From Amia ocellicauda (lineage: Eukaryota; Chordata; Actinopteri; Amiiformes; Amiidae): a stretch of DNA of 64,000 bases. Location: positions 9,437,501 through 9,501,500 of the forward strand of contig NC_089864.1 in the NCBI RefSeq assembly GCF_036373705.1, given 5' to 3'. A program made the translations under genes and the position numbers. Positions within the stretch are counted from its first letter, which is position 1, and the number at the start of each line of letters is the position of its first letter. Shown here one piece after another: positions 9,080-24,000 of this stretch. Under the pieces are notes generated by a model. It ran no database searches, was not told the origin of the DNA, and saw nothing but the letters and a program-made list of their open reading frames with translations.

Positions 9080-12000
9080 CTCAAAACAACAGAGAGAAAC
9101 ATTCTCCTGTCAGTACTGCAGAGACATTCTCCCGTCACAGTTTTAGGAGTAACTACTGTAGTCTTTGGTAACACTAAGAGTGAACAATACCAAATAAGTA
9201 AAACGCAGTGCTTACTGGGGTTGATCCCACTTGGACATCTCTGGCAGTGCCATGACATGCTTTGCCTCCGTCAGATGCAGCAGAACTTCGGCCTTAGAGC
9301 TGAACTTCTGTTGGCACCCATAGCATCGGCACTGGTGGATCTCCCGTCGGATGAAATTCACCAACTTCACCTGCTGGTAAAACCTCAGACCTGTAACCCA
9401 GACAAAGGCAGATTGACAGAGTTTAATGAATGCTGGAAACAGAACCATCGTAAATGAGGTGAAAACAAATTCAATCTGTACTCGTCAATATGCATGAATA
9501 CAAATCCATGTTGCCTTCATTCTTACCTAATTCTGCCTTTAATTTATGAAGATCAAAACCATGCGTTTCCTGAAAAGAAACAACCAAAAAAACTATGTGA
9601 AGGCACCATATTTTGAAGTAATTTATTCATAAAAACTCATTTTGTATACAAATCAGAACTACCTCCATGTGGCTGTAGATCTCGTCCATGGTCTCCGACT
9701 GATGATCACAGAAAAGACAGACGGCACACAGAGGGTGTTCTTGCCAGTCAGACCAATCGCTGAGGAGAACACAACAGAAATACACCGTTTAGTCACTGTG
9801 GCGTTGTGTTTCTCAGCTCTGGGGGCAGACATACTTGATGCGATCCTTACTCGTCGTGATCTTCCATCATCTCACGGTCATCTTCGGACTGAACTTCTTC
9901 CCATGTCTTCCCAAGTTCCTATTCAAACAGGTTTAAAAACATGCATTTCATTAGTGTTCGATCCTCTAGTGGAGGGTTTTGTATATAGTAATATAATATA
10001 TATATATATTTTAATGAATGAACAGTAGACCATTATAACAAATAGCAAATAACAAAAGCATAAGTTCGTAACAACAAATAAAACCAAATGGCCAAGTTGT
10101 GTCAGAAGGAGTCCCGTCAGATTGCCAAAGTGAATATTTCAGGGAAGACGTCATACCCTGTGATCATAAATCTGCAGGCATCGCAGCCACCACAGCCATT
10201 AAACTGTGTAATCATGTGGACCTAATAGCAAGATGAAACTGTTTAAAATCCAATTACATACAACAAAGAGGATAACAATTATGCCCTTATGTAGATACAG
10301 TACACTGCTTAAGCTATTGAATTTGACTAATGCTGAGTGATAAAAATATTTTCATCATACATGGTATACATTAAAATTGGCTAAGTCTAATTAAAAATTC
10401 AAAAGTAGTAAAGGGCATATTGGATATAACTGACAATATTTAGTAAATTCTTGATCTTTTGGTACAGTTTAGAGGTGCATAGCTGATCCCAATGTAGTTA
10501 TACATTAATGTAATATAATAATCTATTTCTAATTGCTTTTCTTTTGTCAAACAGAAAACAAGCTTCAAGTACTAGTTATGTAATTTTGGTCTGGCATCTG
10601 GGTCAAAGTAATTGAAAATATAAATACTAATTAATTTATCCAACACTTGTTTATAGAAAGTGAACATTAAAATGGACTGGGTATGTTATTGTGTGAACAA
10701 ATTAATAGACTGTGGCCCTGTTGAAGGACTAAATGTCCTACCAGGTAGTTGATGACATAGAAGCGGTCGTACTCCTGGTTCTTAGCGTTGATCCGGCGAT
10801 GCTGCTTTTTCCTCATGTGGTCCTTCAGGGTGGTCTTGTCGCGGAAGGTCTTCTCACAGTACAGACACTGCAAACTGTCACAAAACCTCTTTAAGTCACT
10901 ATTTTAATCACATCTGAAGTTTACCGATAGAGAAGAGACTTTTCTATGCCTCACAAAGTCAAAAACTGATCATATGTTCCAGTAATCGATGGGAAACAAA
11001 AACAAACCAACAAAAAAAAAGTACAGTTCTCTTCCTGTTATGTTACTCCATCAAAACGATACAACTGTCTAGTCTGGGTTATTATTTAAAATACACCCTG
11101 ATAAACCAAGACATTTGATTCCAAACTCTCCCTACAGTCTTGAATCCTTTCCAGAAATGATAATTATAGATCATATTCAGCATCATAAAGAGAAGAACAA
11201 ACAGACACTGTAATTGTGGAAGAACATCTTGATTATGAACAGTACATTAGGTTTGTGTGATGTGTTTTGTCAGCATTGCTAAGCAAAGGCAACGCAGCGT
11301 TCAACTTGAAGAAGGTAAAGAATATGCAGAATTCTTTAACCTCCAGCAGAGGGAGTCCTTTTGCAATTTTAACACACCCTGATTACACTAACAGATGGAT
11401 ACAACTGTGACTGGAAGTACAGGGAAAAAATGTTTATATGTTTAAATGAGTGAAAGAACATATTTAATCTGATGTTGGTAGTTAAAGGGATGTAGAAGGC
11501 TACTTATCAAGAGAATGGAAATAAAAACAGAAGGAAAAAAATACAATTACAAATAAAATGAATAAAGAACAGCTTATTTAACTGTCCTTTAATTGTCTGG
11601 TTAGCACATAAGTATAGTAATTAGCATATATATGTGTATTAAAGGAAATTTCGTAAAATCATTCATAGTTTTATATGATACAAAAATAGAAAATTATCAA
11701 GTGTGATTAGCAAAGCAAATTAAAGTATCTAAATGGGGAGACTTCAAATGTATGTGGGGGGAAGGCTTGTATACAATTGTTTGCAAGTATCCTCCGTCAA
11801 TAAAATTGCACAGCCACAAGCAAATGTCTTACATTCGTCTGTCACATCAATCACGGCCTCCCACCGCCACCCACTCCCCACACCTGTGCAAAGCCCGTCT
11901 CTCCCTCCGCCAGCGACTCCAAAGCACAAACAATGTGAGCAGCGTGCACACGGGGGCGGCTCGGTGCTCGGATCACGTTTGCGGTACACGAGAGACAATA

Positions 12001-15000
12001 TTCAGACGCTTGGACGTGATATGAATAAAAACGATGGGAAAAGTGATGGGGATCAAGAATAAAGAATGAATTTTAATTTGATGTGTGAACATAATTGTGT
12101 TCAATAATTCATATATCTGCAGTGAGGATCACATTAGGGGGAACTATGGCAGTACTTTGTAGATTACTTGAATTTCCAAGTAAAAATAAATAAATATATA
12201 GAACGTATTCCATTTAATATTGCAGATGATTATCTGGGTTTCTTGTTTTCTGGTCTTGACAGTTAATTGTTCCCTTTCCTTGTGTTTAATTAGAAAGAGA
12301 ATTCAGTTTGCTACATTGACATTTTGGGTACTTGATATGATTTAAAATGGAGATGTAAAGAATAGATATTGTCTAGACTAATACAAACAGATTAGAAGTT
12401 AAACATCTACCTCCCATATCAAAACTTTGTCTGGAGATACATTTGTTTCCCAAACCAATGTTTATTTTTAACTTATTTTCCCAATATGTTTGTTTGGTCA
12501 CATAAAACCAGAACCATTTCTTGAAATCAGTTTTGAGAAGTCCATCTACTGCCAACCTAACATGTCAAGATGATTAACAGTTTGCATGTTTTCCTAGAAT
12601 TGAACACTACCAAAGACACGGCTTTGAGGGATGCTTAAACAATACACAAACTGCTTTCCCTTAATTTCACCCTCTACAGGGGGTTTAAGTATAAGAAAAA
12701 TAATTTGAATTCCTACAAATCATTTATCATTATTTAAACAGCTGTAAAAAGTGTGGTTAAAGGAAATGACTTCTGGTCCTCCGGACACCTCTGTAAAAGT
12801 GCTTACTTGTCTAGTTTCCCCTGCAGTGTGTCCAGAAACTCTTCAGAGTAGACAATGTTGTCTGGAAGCCCAACATTGAATCCATGTTCTTTCGCCATGT
12901 GGTTCAGAAGCAGCGACCTTTGGGTGTGGAACACAAAGACAGCATTCAGTACCCTCGGATCAATCAACTTTGCATTTATTTATTTGTTTACTTATTTATT
13001 TTATCAAGGCTTCTGCATCATTTCAGAATGGAGAAAAGCCAAAGCCACTTCTCTGACTCACACTTTGCAGATGTAAAAGGTGCAGAGATCCCAAGAAAAG
13101 GCGAACAGGAGCTGTAATTTGTGAAACGGCCCAGACACTGGATATTTTCTCTTGCTTTTGTTCTCAAATTCACACCTGATTGCCTTCAAAAAGTGAAGAT
13201 ACTATCTAAAATATCTATTAAACTTATTCCCAGTTCCAAGGAAATCATATTATAGATATAATTACATAGTTTAAATTATATCGTCCATGTCAAGTGGCAA
13301 TCACATAAGGATTGAAAAGTCAAAGAAAAAAACATCTCTCTAGATTCGATATTGTCTTTATTTATCTACTAATTAATCTGAATAGTTCTACTGAACGGAG
13401 TGGTACTTTGAATACAAGGAGGAACATATAGTAAACTCGTACAGGACATGGGTCAGGTGTCAGTTCCACCTGGAACATGCTGCAGGCCCACACAATAAAC
13501 CTCTATGTCCCATTTAAAGGGAAAGTCCGTCGTGTCAAATTAGTAAATTGGGTGGTAATATTGTAAGACAAACAAACACACACACACACACACACACACA
13601 CAACTCAACATGTTATATAAAATAACCACAAATAGCCTTTGGAATAACCCATTCTGAGTATCCCACAATGACTGACCTGTTTCCAGAGAAGTCCTCACTG
13701 CAGAACATACAGGCCCGGTGGAAACTGGAGTCATCCCTCTCCTTTTGCTGCTGGTCCAGGATCTCTTCCTGTGCAGAGGCAGAAGGACACGCTTTGTGAG
13801 GCGTTGAAGAAACCTGGCAAACTCCCAACTCAGAAACCCGCTCTGCGTTCAATTCATAGGTATTTCTTTTCCCTGGCACAAGACGTTTAGAATATACTGA
13901 GAATTAATTTAAACTTTGCATGAGGAAAATAAAACGACATTCACTGTTAAATTTCCCTCCCATCCTATGAAGACACTGCTAAAGCTGTCTAGGGAAGGTC
14001 TTGAATAAAACAAAAAACTCAGCTCCAATAGTCTGCTACGGTCTGTCCACGGACCTTTAATGAAAGATCATCTGAACCAGCTATACAGCTCAGTGAGTCC
14101 AAATCCCTCCCCATCACTGGCAATGCTTTCTGTCCAGCACTGGAGAGATGGAAAAAAAGCTGGCAAAGCCGGGCTGGAAACTAGTTCAGACCTCTATTAA
14201 GGATCCATTCACATGGCAGCCAGAACGAAATTGTGCCAGTCATTTGCTATTAAGCGTGTTGAATCACTGAACATAAATCTCTTTTTCTGAACGGCTCGAG
14301 ATTCATTTATTTATTTATTTTGTAGCGAATTCTGCTGCAGAGATGGCCAGGACCCGTGAAAAGATCTTTAGGCACAACAATAGAAAAAGAACATTACCTA
14401 TAGCTGCTAGAACTTTGCCAGATTTGAGCCACGCAGTTCTCACTGAATAAAATCAAATACATCTGTGTGTGATTTAACAGAGCCAAACTGGGGGATCTCT
14501 GCCAGGAAATCAGGTTTATACAGCTTATACTGCAGAATTTTCACAAAACATGGATTTAATTGATTTGATAGCCCACACTTTTACCAGGCACAACTTTATC
14601 TTACATTACAATACGTGAGAAAACATGAGAAAAAAGTGTCATGACAAGAGATGGCTGTTCGTTCCATAATAACTACATTTTGCTACAAGCGATTGTGTCA
14701 CAGCTCCAAGATGAATCTTGTCAGATCCGAATCTCATTTTGTATCTTGGCAATGGCTTGATATTACAATTCCCGGTGAAGGAAAAGTGAATCTAAATATT
14801 GGTGGCAAATTGTTTGACAGTTTGAAATCACCACTGGAGTCCAGTTTATTTATTTCCTTTATGTTTACTTGATCTCAGTAGTTTATATGAATTCTGCACA
14901 GATGATCAGAGGTAAGGACAATTTCTTTGATACAGTTATCTATCCAGAGAGATAACATGCCTGAGATTTCTCTAATGACTACATGTGAGAGATGGGGGGT

Positions 15001-18000
15001 GCAGTACAATACAGCACAGCGGTGAATTGCGCCTGGTTTCTGGAAATCAGGTCCTAAGAAATCCAATACCTTTTCCACCTCCGTCTTTGGACCTCTAGTC
15101 ATATGCATGTCATAATTGTCTGTTAAAATTAAACTGGGGGTATCACTTAAAGCACATTCTCTCTGCTGTGTAACTGGAGGTTTTATCCACAGCAAATGTG
15201 TTTGGTTAACCTGGGAAATGCAAGGCATGTATTGATCCAAGCTGTTCTGTGCGTTTCCTTGGGCGAATAATTCCACACAATCCCCAGACTACTCCTCAGA
15301 AAGACTGAAAAATTGATGAAAAAGTGCTCCATGTCTAGATGTTTAACCACCCCCACCACCCTAAAAAGATATATAACAAAACCAGTGAGCATTGCACTGA
15401 AAGCCTGACCACAACTAGTGTTAAGATTTATTTAGCTTTACATCACAGCTCCACATAACGGGAAGAACATATGCACACATGAAGATTTTTACCGAAAGTA
15501 TCTAAAATGAAAACAGAAACCGTGTTTTTGGATTAGTTAGCGTACATTATTTTAGCATTTAGTATGTTTTAATTCACGTAACACACAGCAGCTGCATATA
15601 ATACATCAAATCACTGCTCCACAGTTAAAATTATATTCAATTGGGTTTTTTAAAGGCAGTATTGTCCAGTGCGTCTTTATCTATACATCCGATTACTACC
15701 ACAGACAGCATAAAGTGCCAGGCTTTGAAGGTTATTTTATAGAAGCTACAGTAAATGTTTTGGTCCTGGATTTCAGTATAGAAAAAAGGGTCTGCTAATA
15801 ATAACCCCTTACTAACAAAAGCATTTCAACATACAAACACAATGAGAAAATCATTTTGAGAGGGAGGCAAATATGACATTAAAATAAAAGGCTAAAAGAA
15901 AAAGGGAAAATGATAAAAAGTTTGGGTTTCTTCATCTATCTGAAAGGAACAACTAAATAAACATGAACCGCCACTTCCCTGGATGTTCATTCTTGTCATC
16001 TCCATCTAAGAAGCCCCACATCAGACAGAGGTTGCTGTGAGATGACAAAGTCTACTTTGTTTTGTTCAGTTTTGACTTCTGGTTTGCTTCAGGGCCCTTC
16101 ATCCGAGGATGGAGTCATGTCTGGTTAAATACACATTATGTCATGCCCTACAGTGGTCTACATAGTTAAAGAAGAACATTTGTTTAAGCTAATTTGTCTA
16201 TTCTGTCACCAGTTGTTCAAATACTCCCATAAGCCACTGAAAAGCAGATCGGTGGGTGAGTTTAGTAAGGTTCAATCTCACCACAGACACTGACAGTAAC
16301 TCAGCTTGCTCCCAATCTTAATACACGTTTTTGTTTCTGCCAGACCTCATGTCCAGTTCTGACACAGCACTAAAAAAAATTAACAAACTAAAATGTGGAC
16401 AATGTGAACAGACTGTGCTGTCAGATCAGTCCAAGAAAAGACCTGCGCAGTTTAATCCGAAGTGAAAGGGCTGGGATTGTGTTTCTGGATTTATAAAAGC
16501 CTCGTTTTGCCTTGGCGTTTTTAAAACAGAAGGATTTCCTTTCCATAGTTTTAAATAGAAAGAGAGGGGAGAGGGGACTTTCAAGGAAACCCGGGATTTT
16601 CCACAATGCTTCCTTATGATAAGTTTCAGTTCAGTATCATGCTTCTCCTTTTCGAAAGCATAAATGTCAGTTATTGACAGGGAAGAACCCCACCCTCCCT
16701 TCCCTGAGAAAAAAAGACAAAATAAATAACTATCTGATACACTTCTCATTATGGATGGTGAAAGGGCCTCTGTGCTACTGAAAGACAGAAGACCGTGAGT
16801 AGTTTAGAGCGGCATGTCGAGGTGTTGGCGTTTATGTAACTGCCTCGGTTGGGGGGGTTGGGGGGGGATGAAGGTTGCCTCTGTGAGTTGCCTAGCAACC
16901 AATATTGCCTTAAAGAAATGATTCTCATCCAGATCTGCTCGCTGACGTCAACACAGCCTTACCAGCGTTCAACTTCATTAGTTACCTTGCACAAACGACA
17001 CTCCGGCTTGCTTGCTTATTCCCTCTGTGTAGCCTAATTGTTGCCGTTCTTTCGCTCTTCATATCATGCGGGCACGTTCATGTTATACATGCTCCTCAAT
17101 TTATAACTTTCGTGCAGTAATTGGAGTACACAAAGGCAGCACAAACACCTTTATTGGTAACAATTAGTTACACATTTTAAGGGATATAAAGGTTTTGTAT
17201 CAATGCATGAGTCCATCTATCTAGTTATCTAAGAGGAAATAGCTGCAGCTAAATATGTCGGTAACCAATTCATTTCAATCTAATGTTTTATTATTGATAT
17301 GAAAGATAATATTATTTGAAAACGACTTCTATTCAGCTTTATTTGTATCAGTTTGACATGAAATTGATGTGTGCACTGAATTATTAATTAAAAACACTTC
17401 ATGCATTTTACATCTGCGCTACACAGGCTACATTTGTCACAACACTTTCAATCTTTAATGAACCAAATTATGTTTTTATATTTAATGCATTTTGATTTCC
17501 TCTACTGTGAACACTCCTGCTTGCAGTATCCATATTCTCCAACAGGTGGTGCTCAATACTATTTGCATAAAAACAACAACCGAAGTACATACACAACTGC
17601 ACACGCACATACATCTGTCAGAACTGTCTGAACGGAACCACTGCGTGAATTGCAAAACACTGGAAGAAGAGCACGATGACTGGCGACAGCATTTGAACAC
17701 ACAGGATCTCTGCCTAAGCTGTTCTTTCACAGAATGACAAAGGCATAAAATGGTTTAAACATGTTATGCAAGTAATGCTTCTCAAAGTTTCAGAATAAAC
17801 ACTATCCCAGAAGTTGAAGTGACAGCTACTTTTGACCTGACCCAGCTCCAGTTTTCTACATCCCATTCAGATGCAAATGTTCCCTGCTGAACTGGGCGCA
17901 CCACTCTTATCCTTTAGAGAATTTCTCAAAAAATGTATCTTTTGTCCCTACTTAACCTCGATTGACATGCGCCTTTGAAATTCCCAAAGTCAGGGACCAT

Positions 18001-21000
18001 ATTTTGCATTGGAACAAATGCTTACAAAATAACCTATCATGTTTAATTTTTATTTTGCATGTGAAAGAAACCTAGAGCTAATGCATAAAATATGAAACCC
18101 TACAGATATAATTACTTGAGAGGGAACCTGTGCAACACTAGCCAGCATTGAGTCAGTTCCCAAAGAAATCTAAAACTTCCCTTTGCCCTTTTCCTACTCA
18201 ACACAAGGCAGAGAAATCAATCCATCAAACAATCAACCAATAGATCAACCGATAAAGGCACAAATGTGGCCACAGGGCAGCTCCCAAGGGCCTCTATTAC
18301 AGTTGAATCTGAAAAATCTGAATGAAGCAACACTGAAGTGCCCAGATATGTGACTGAATTTCGAATTCAAAAATTAATATTCATCATTACATCTGTCTCT
18401 GTTGCACTGGAGTGGTAACATGAACCCCAATAGGAATAATCCATGCCTTGAGATTTGAATGATGAAGTTTGTTGTATTTACACTATATTTCCAAAAATAA
18501 CAGGAAAACCACTTCCTGCCAGTAATGGATTATTTCTGAGATGCTGTGTGATACATAAAGATTGTTTTGGACACCTTTTTGCCAGCACTGATGGGAGTTT
18601 TATGAACAGAAATGCTTAGAAACCTATCAATACGATTGTCTCAGAGCTAGAAGTATAACACAGTGTTACTAGGGGAACGACACTGAACATATTTCACAGC
18701 TTTCTTAGAGTTCAGACCTCAATCCCACAGAACAACTCTCAGATTTAAGAGGAAGGGCATTTCAGGAAGAGGTCAAGATTTCTCGCAGCAGTAGAAATGT
18801 TGCTGTGCGAGCGAAAGTACAGTACTCCACCTGACAACTAACCGAGTGCAACAGTCATTACTATGCGTCTACATTCAATTAAAAACAGCTCCTTCTGCTG
18901 TCCCCAAAACGGTTCGTAATATTCCATATTGATTTTAGTTTCCTGTGATACACGTATGGCAAAAACACCCGAGGGAACACATTATCAGCCAGCTGCCCCT
19001 ACCCCAACCACCCCAAGCCTGGGGCATGGTTTCAAAATTAGTATTAGTAATGTTTTAAAAATTCTCAGCCTCTGTTTTTCCCTGCAGTCTCATTGCTCCC
19101 CAGGACAGACACTTTGCTAGCTGTACTGGTTAACGTTGCGATAGGAAAGAGTCAGATCTTCTCTATATTAAAGGTTCCAACTCATTAGGAGATCTATACA
19201 AAAAAGCACAAAAAATGGGGGGGGGGGGGGGGGAAGACATGAAACATGCTCTGAGCTGTGTTCAAATGAGGCCTAAAGTCAAACACACAGCTGGAGCTCC
19301 ATTAATATGCCTAGGCTCTAAGCTAACCAATTACACATGAGGCCAACAGGAAGACTGCACTTCCCTAAATATCATGTTTTAAAAAAACAGAAAACTAATC
19401 AGGAAACATATAACCTCTGTGTCCAACCCCTCTGTGTCTTCTGAGACTGCTAACAAATCCTGTTGTGTAAAATGGCCTCAAAACGAACCAGTTCAGAAGA
19501 TCTGGGGCAACGGGCTCGGCGCAGACAGGAATATCTCCGTATTCCAGCTGCTAATCATAACAGCAGCCGGCAGTCACAGGGGGTCGCCGTGCGGGTCAGC
19601 TCTCATCTCATCCGCTGCCGTTGTAACCAATAAACTAAAGCATTACAGCTGTGTGGAGAGCGGGTAGGTAACACAGATATGTGCCGCAAGAAACAGCACT
19701 GTCAATTTCCGGCACAAACAAAATCCCACCTTTTCTTGATATTTCTCATTCCTGCGCCGTTATGTGAAGTATTAAGGTTTCAAGCCCTGATATTGCCTGG
19801 ACAGTTACGCGCTCAACACCAGGAGAGCTCTTCTACATGTCAGATATAGATTTCTGCTGCCTACAAGTGTTAACCCATCAATGCCCTTGTTAGTCCTTGG
19901 AAGTCCAAGTACTGATGCATACATTGTCATCACCATTCATTCATTGCAACGTCTTCTAAGCTATGCACATGTTCAAGTTATTCTTTGTGTACAATTTTTC
20001 ATTCAGTGCATTTGCACAATGAAGAAATAGGCAGGAAATGGCTTTTGTTTCGAGGCAATTCCTGTCATTAATCCGCAAGGACAAAGAATAGAAACAAACA
20101 ACTAAAGTCTGGTAAACAGAACACCCAGAAAAGCACAAACAGCTTCAGCATTTTCCTTAATTCATCTTTGATCTTTTGTGTATGAGCAGATGTCATAAGC
20201 TGCCCCCCTCTGCCATTGTGCGTCTTTCTTTTTTGTGGCTTTTGTTTTGAACCCCTAAACCCTGATGCAAAATGGAAGGAAGCCTCAAATTTGTCCTCAC
20301 TGTAGCCATCTGGCTAAACAGGATATCCTTAACAAAATGACAATCAATGCACATGCTTGAGGGGTACGGCTTCTCTAATACCTATTTATTTTATCTTTCC
20401 CTGGATTTTGTAGTCAACAAGAACTAAAACCGGTCTCTAGTGCCACAGTGCCACTGTCCCTTTAATGAAAATAGCATTTGATTCTCAAGTGAACTGACCC
20501 TCTGTTCTTTGCAAGGCACCTAGTGGGAAAGCAACATTAGTTTCATCTCATTGAGTAGTGGGTTGTTGGAGAATTACACGTGGCTTCGATGGCTCCTGAA
20601 AGTTGTGTTATCTTTGTTCACGAAGACAAGTGCTGCAATTTTCCACTTGGACTAGCAGACTGAGCAACATTTTGGTAAACACTCATACATGCTGTAAGTG
20701 GAAAACAAATTAAGTGCAGCCCACTTATTGTGTTTTGCCAGGTTTTGTAAAGGACAATATACAGTATTGTGATGCAGGAGTAACAAACAAACGGAAAGAA
20801 TACTGTATTATAACCAGTAAAGATCTTTGTAGTGGATAAGGTTATACATGTAACTATTTCTCAACATTGTACTTAATAAATATACAGAAACATATCACCC
20901 ACTGGTAGTAAAAAGTGTGGGTAGATCTACAAATTGAACTAATAACCCCATACAAATGCTACAGATAAACCATGGACTTTCATCAATATATGTTATCAGC

Positions 21001-24000
21001 TTTCCTGATATTTTCCTTATTTAGCAGTGTAAATGTTCTTATCAGTGAAAAGGCTGTAAACAGCTAATTTAGCCATGGGGAAAAATTGTGATAACAAGCA
21101 ATTAGCTGATTGTGCATAACATTAAACCTGAGAGCATGGTTCCATAAACTATAGGGAAATAACACCAGGTTTTGAATATGATCAGGGATGTAGTGGGGTT
21201 CATACACGAGCAGGTGGCATATCCCCTCTGTGAGCACAGTGTTAGGGCTGAACAACGCACTTTGGTGGCATTATGGGACAGAAGTGTCAAATGGGACAGT
21301 AGTGTCATACAAAGCCGAGCCGTGGGGCCTGCTGGCTCACAGGCTCCTCTATTGCCCATGGAGGAAACCCATTATTATTCTACCACTGAATATGATTCAG
21401 TGACTTTACTAGCTACCTCACCGCGGCTCCACCGCAGCCTGACAAGTGAGGTGAAACCACTGCTGTCGGTATGAAAGGGCAGGTGAAGAGCACTGTATGG
21501 GTTAAAAAATAAAATAAAAAAAAAGATGTCCACACACACGGCTCAAGCGCTTTGACAGACTTCCCAGCGTGTGTAACAGGGGTGATGAACCGCAGTGTTG
21601 CAAGCAAAGGATTTACAGCAGCTAAAAGCACTTGTGAAGCAATCAGCTGCCTTCCCCCAGCTATTACACGGCGGCCTTGCATTTTCTGATACGGCACCAG
21701 CCCGAGACGGCAGAAGCCGGTTTTTCCTCTTCCACTTTGATCCGAGGAGCACAGTAGAGTAACTGTAACGAATCCTGTTAAGCTTTTCAGTGTTGTTGTT
21801 ACACATTTTTCTATACGCCTAAACAAAGATTCAAAAATTAATGTTATGGAGGAAGTCCAACTTTTAAACTTCACCAGCCTTTTCGGATGGCTCTTGTGAA
21901 CGCGATGTTCACTAAATATGACGTCAGCAGAGGAGTGCCGTATCTGTGTGTGGTTCGCACATTACTCACAAGTCTCTTCTGCTGGAGCTGCTCTCGGAGA
22001 ACTCTATCCTCTGGTAAAACATCACACAAAAGGAAGTAATCCTCTTGCCGTTCTGAAATTACATGAGACAATGGGAAGTTTATCTTCTTGCACACAGTAA
22101 TAGCAAGACAATGAACTTTGCACGTTTTTAAGTTCTGTCTGTTTGTTTGGCTTTGTGCATGAGCCACACATCCTGATTTAATTAACTGCCAATTCACAAA
22201 TCCTGCGTGTCAGTCTAGTGTAGCAAACACACGGGGTGAACGCACAGCAACACAGAGTCCAACCCCACAAGAGGCGAAAACTGAGAATGGCTTTTTTTAT
22301 TTTATTTTTTGGAGCAGCATAAAACTAACTTCCATCATTAGAAGTTATTCATTACATTTAACGTATTATCCTTGAATACATATTACAGAGTATATATTTG
22401 AGATACCAGTATATCCTAAATGTAAGTGGATGCATTTGACTTCCACTCAATTCAGTCAACGTCGCTGTTTACCTGTATATTTCATAAACGCGGCAGAGTT
22501 GTTGAAAGCATTTCATAACCAAGTCAAAATATGAATAGAATTAGCAGGAGGATTAGAGTCGAAGGTATTACTTTTACAGAACAACAGATAAATCCGCATT
22601 CCTGATGGATTTGTCACTTATGTGGGGTGCACTACAATCGTATGGAGTCCTGTTTTCTTCTGAGGTATGCAATCCAGGCTTTAGTGTTAATGTTAATTAA
22701 AGACTTACCGACGGGGGCTTGTGCATTGGTCCTGATCACACTGCAGAACTCTGTGATTGGCTGCTCGGTAAATCTTTTCCTCCAGTACAGGATGTATCTA
22801 AATTAAAATCAAACGGTGAACACTCACAGGGTTATTTCACTTTAAGAGAGAGTGAGAGAGAGAGAAAATGTTTTACAGGAATGCATACGATTAACGCAAA
22901 TTTTCGGCTCACCCCAAAGGGTTCTGAGGTATAGCTACATAGTTGCGCTCACCTCAGGAGAAAAACATGTTAATGTGATGAACTGAGGTATTTCTACTGC
23001 AGAATCTCTTAAGGAAGTGTAAGAAAGACACCTAAAGCAAATAATGTATCCTTTTTATTAAAATTAGAGTTCTGTATTTAGAAAGGATAACACAATAAAC
23101 AAGGATTAGAGTAAACAATTCTCATTTCTTTATTTCTTTCATTATTTGTTTTTTTTGCTCCAGAAACAGTTTTCTTAGAAAAAACAGTTATGATACACAA
23201 GAATCAAAACAGATGTTTTGTCTAATTGCAAATAATGCTGCCAATCATTTCAGTAACAATATTACATTATATAATAACGGATAAGTATCACAAGCTACAG
23301 AGAACGAAAGCTGTGCAGAGGTAACACATCCTACAGACAGTTTGACTGCAGCCAAAGCTATTAAGCCTAGACTTCTCAAAAAGCCCCCCAACTGAGTTTT
23401 GATCTTGTTGCTGTGTGCTAAAGACCAAGGCACCATATACATCAGACTGTAGCCTCACAAATTGTTTATATCGCCACTCTCCGACCAGCCAATGCTGTCT
23501 GCAGCAGCCCCAGTCTTCAATGGCTCATCTCTAGTGCTGTACATCTTTACTTTAGCAGTGTCAGCCCCAGACTATCTGTAGTTAATAAAACTCCACAGAA
23601 AAAGGGAAGGTTATGACTATTTTATAACATGATGACACTTAAAGTATCTCTAAACAAACAGGACTGCTTTAAACTACACACTTTCCCGTGCTTGAATGTG
23701 ACACTAGTTTAATTTGATGTAAAACGGACTCCATACATTTAGATGATGCTGTTTAATGTGTGTGGTGCCTCTCCACTTTAAACTTCTCAGCAGGGCGGGC
23801 AAACCCTCACCTCCGAAAGTCAGCGATGAGTTTGACGTCGCCGATCACCAGTCTGTGTTCGAGGATGAAGTGCTTCAGAAGCGTTTCCGTTTCAGACAGA
23901 GAGAAAGACTCTGAGCACAGGATGCAGGGGACCGGTGCGCCCCTGTCTGCAGATACATTGATGGCTGGACTTTCCGGTAAAGACAATGGCTCCAGAATCG

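Larger units (their letters stand above)
13769..21969 (-). other. ZNF277 intron 4
   Basis: An 8.2-kb intron with no gene I can support. It includes an RFX-like X-box at 16887, a G17 run at 19217-19233 and a GC-richer block at about 19500-19650. The rest is AT-rich sequence in which I recognise nothing. Confidence 0.65.

Noticed and set aside
11733..12062. A 109-codon open frame plus overlapping frames on both strands
   Set aside because: Frames open on both strands reflect the GC-rich composition; no splice sites or domain support coding.
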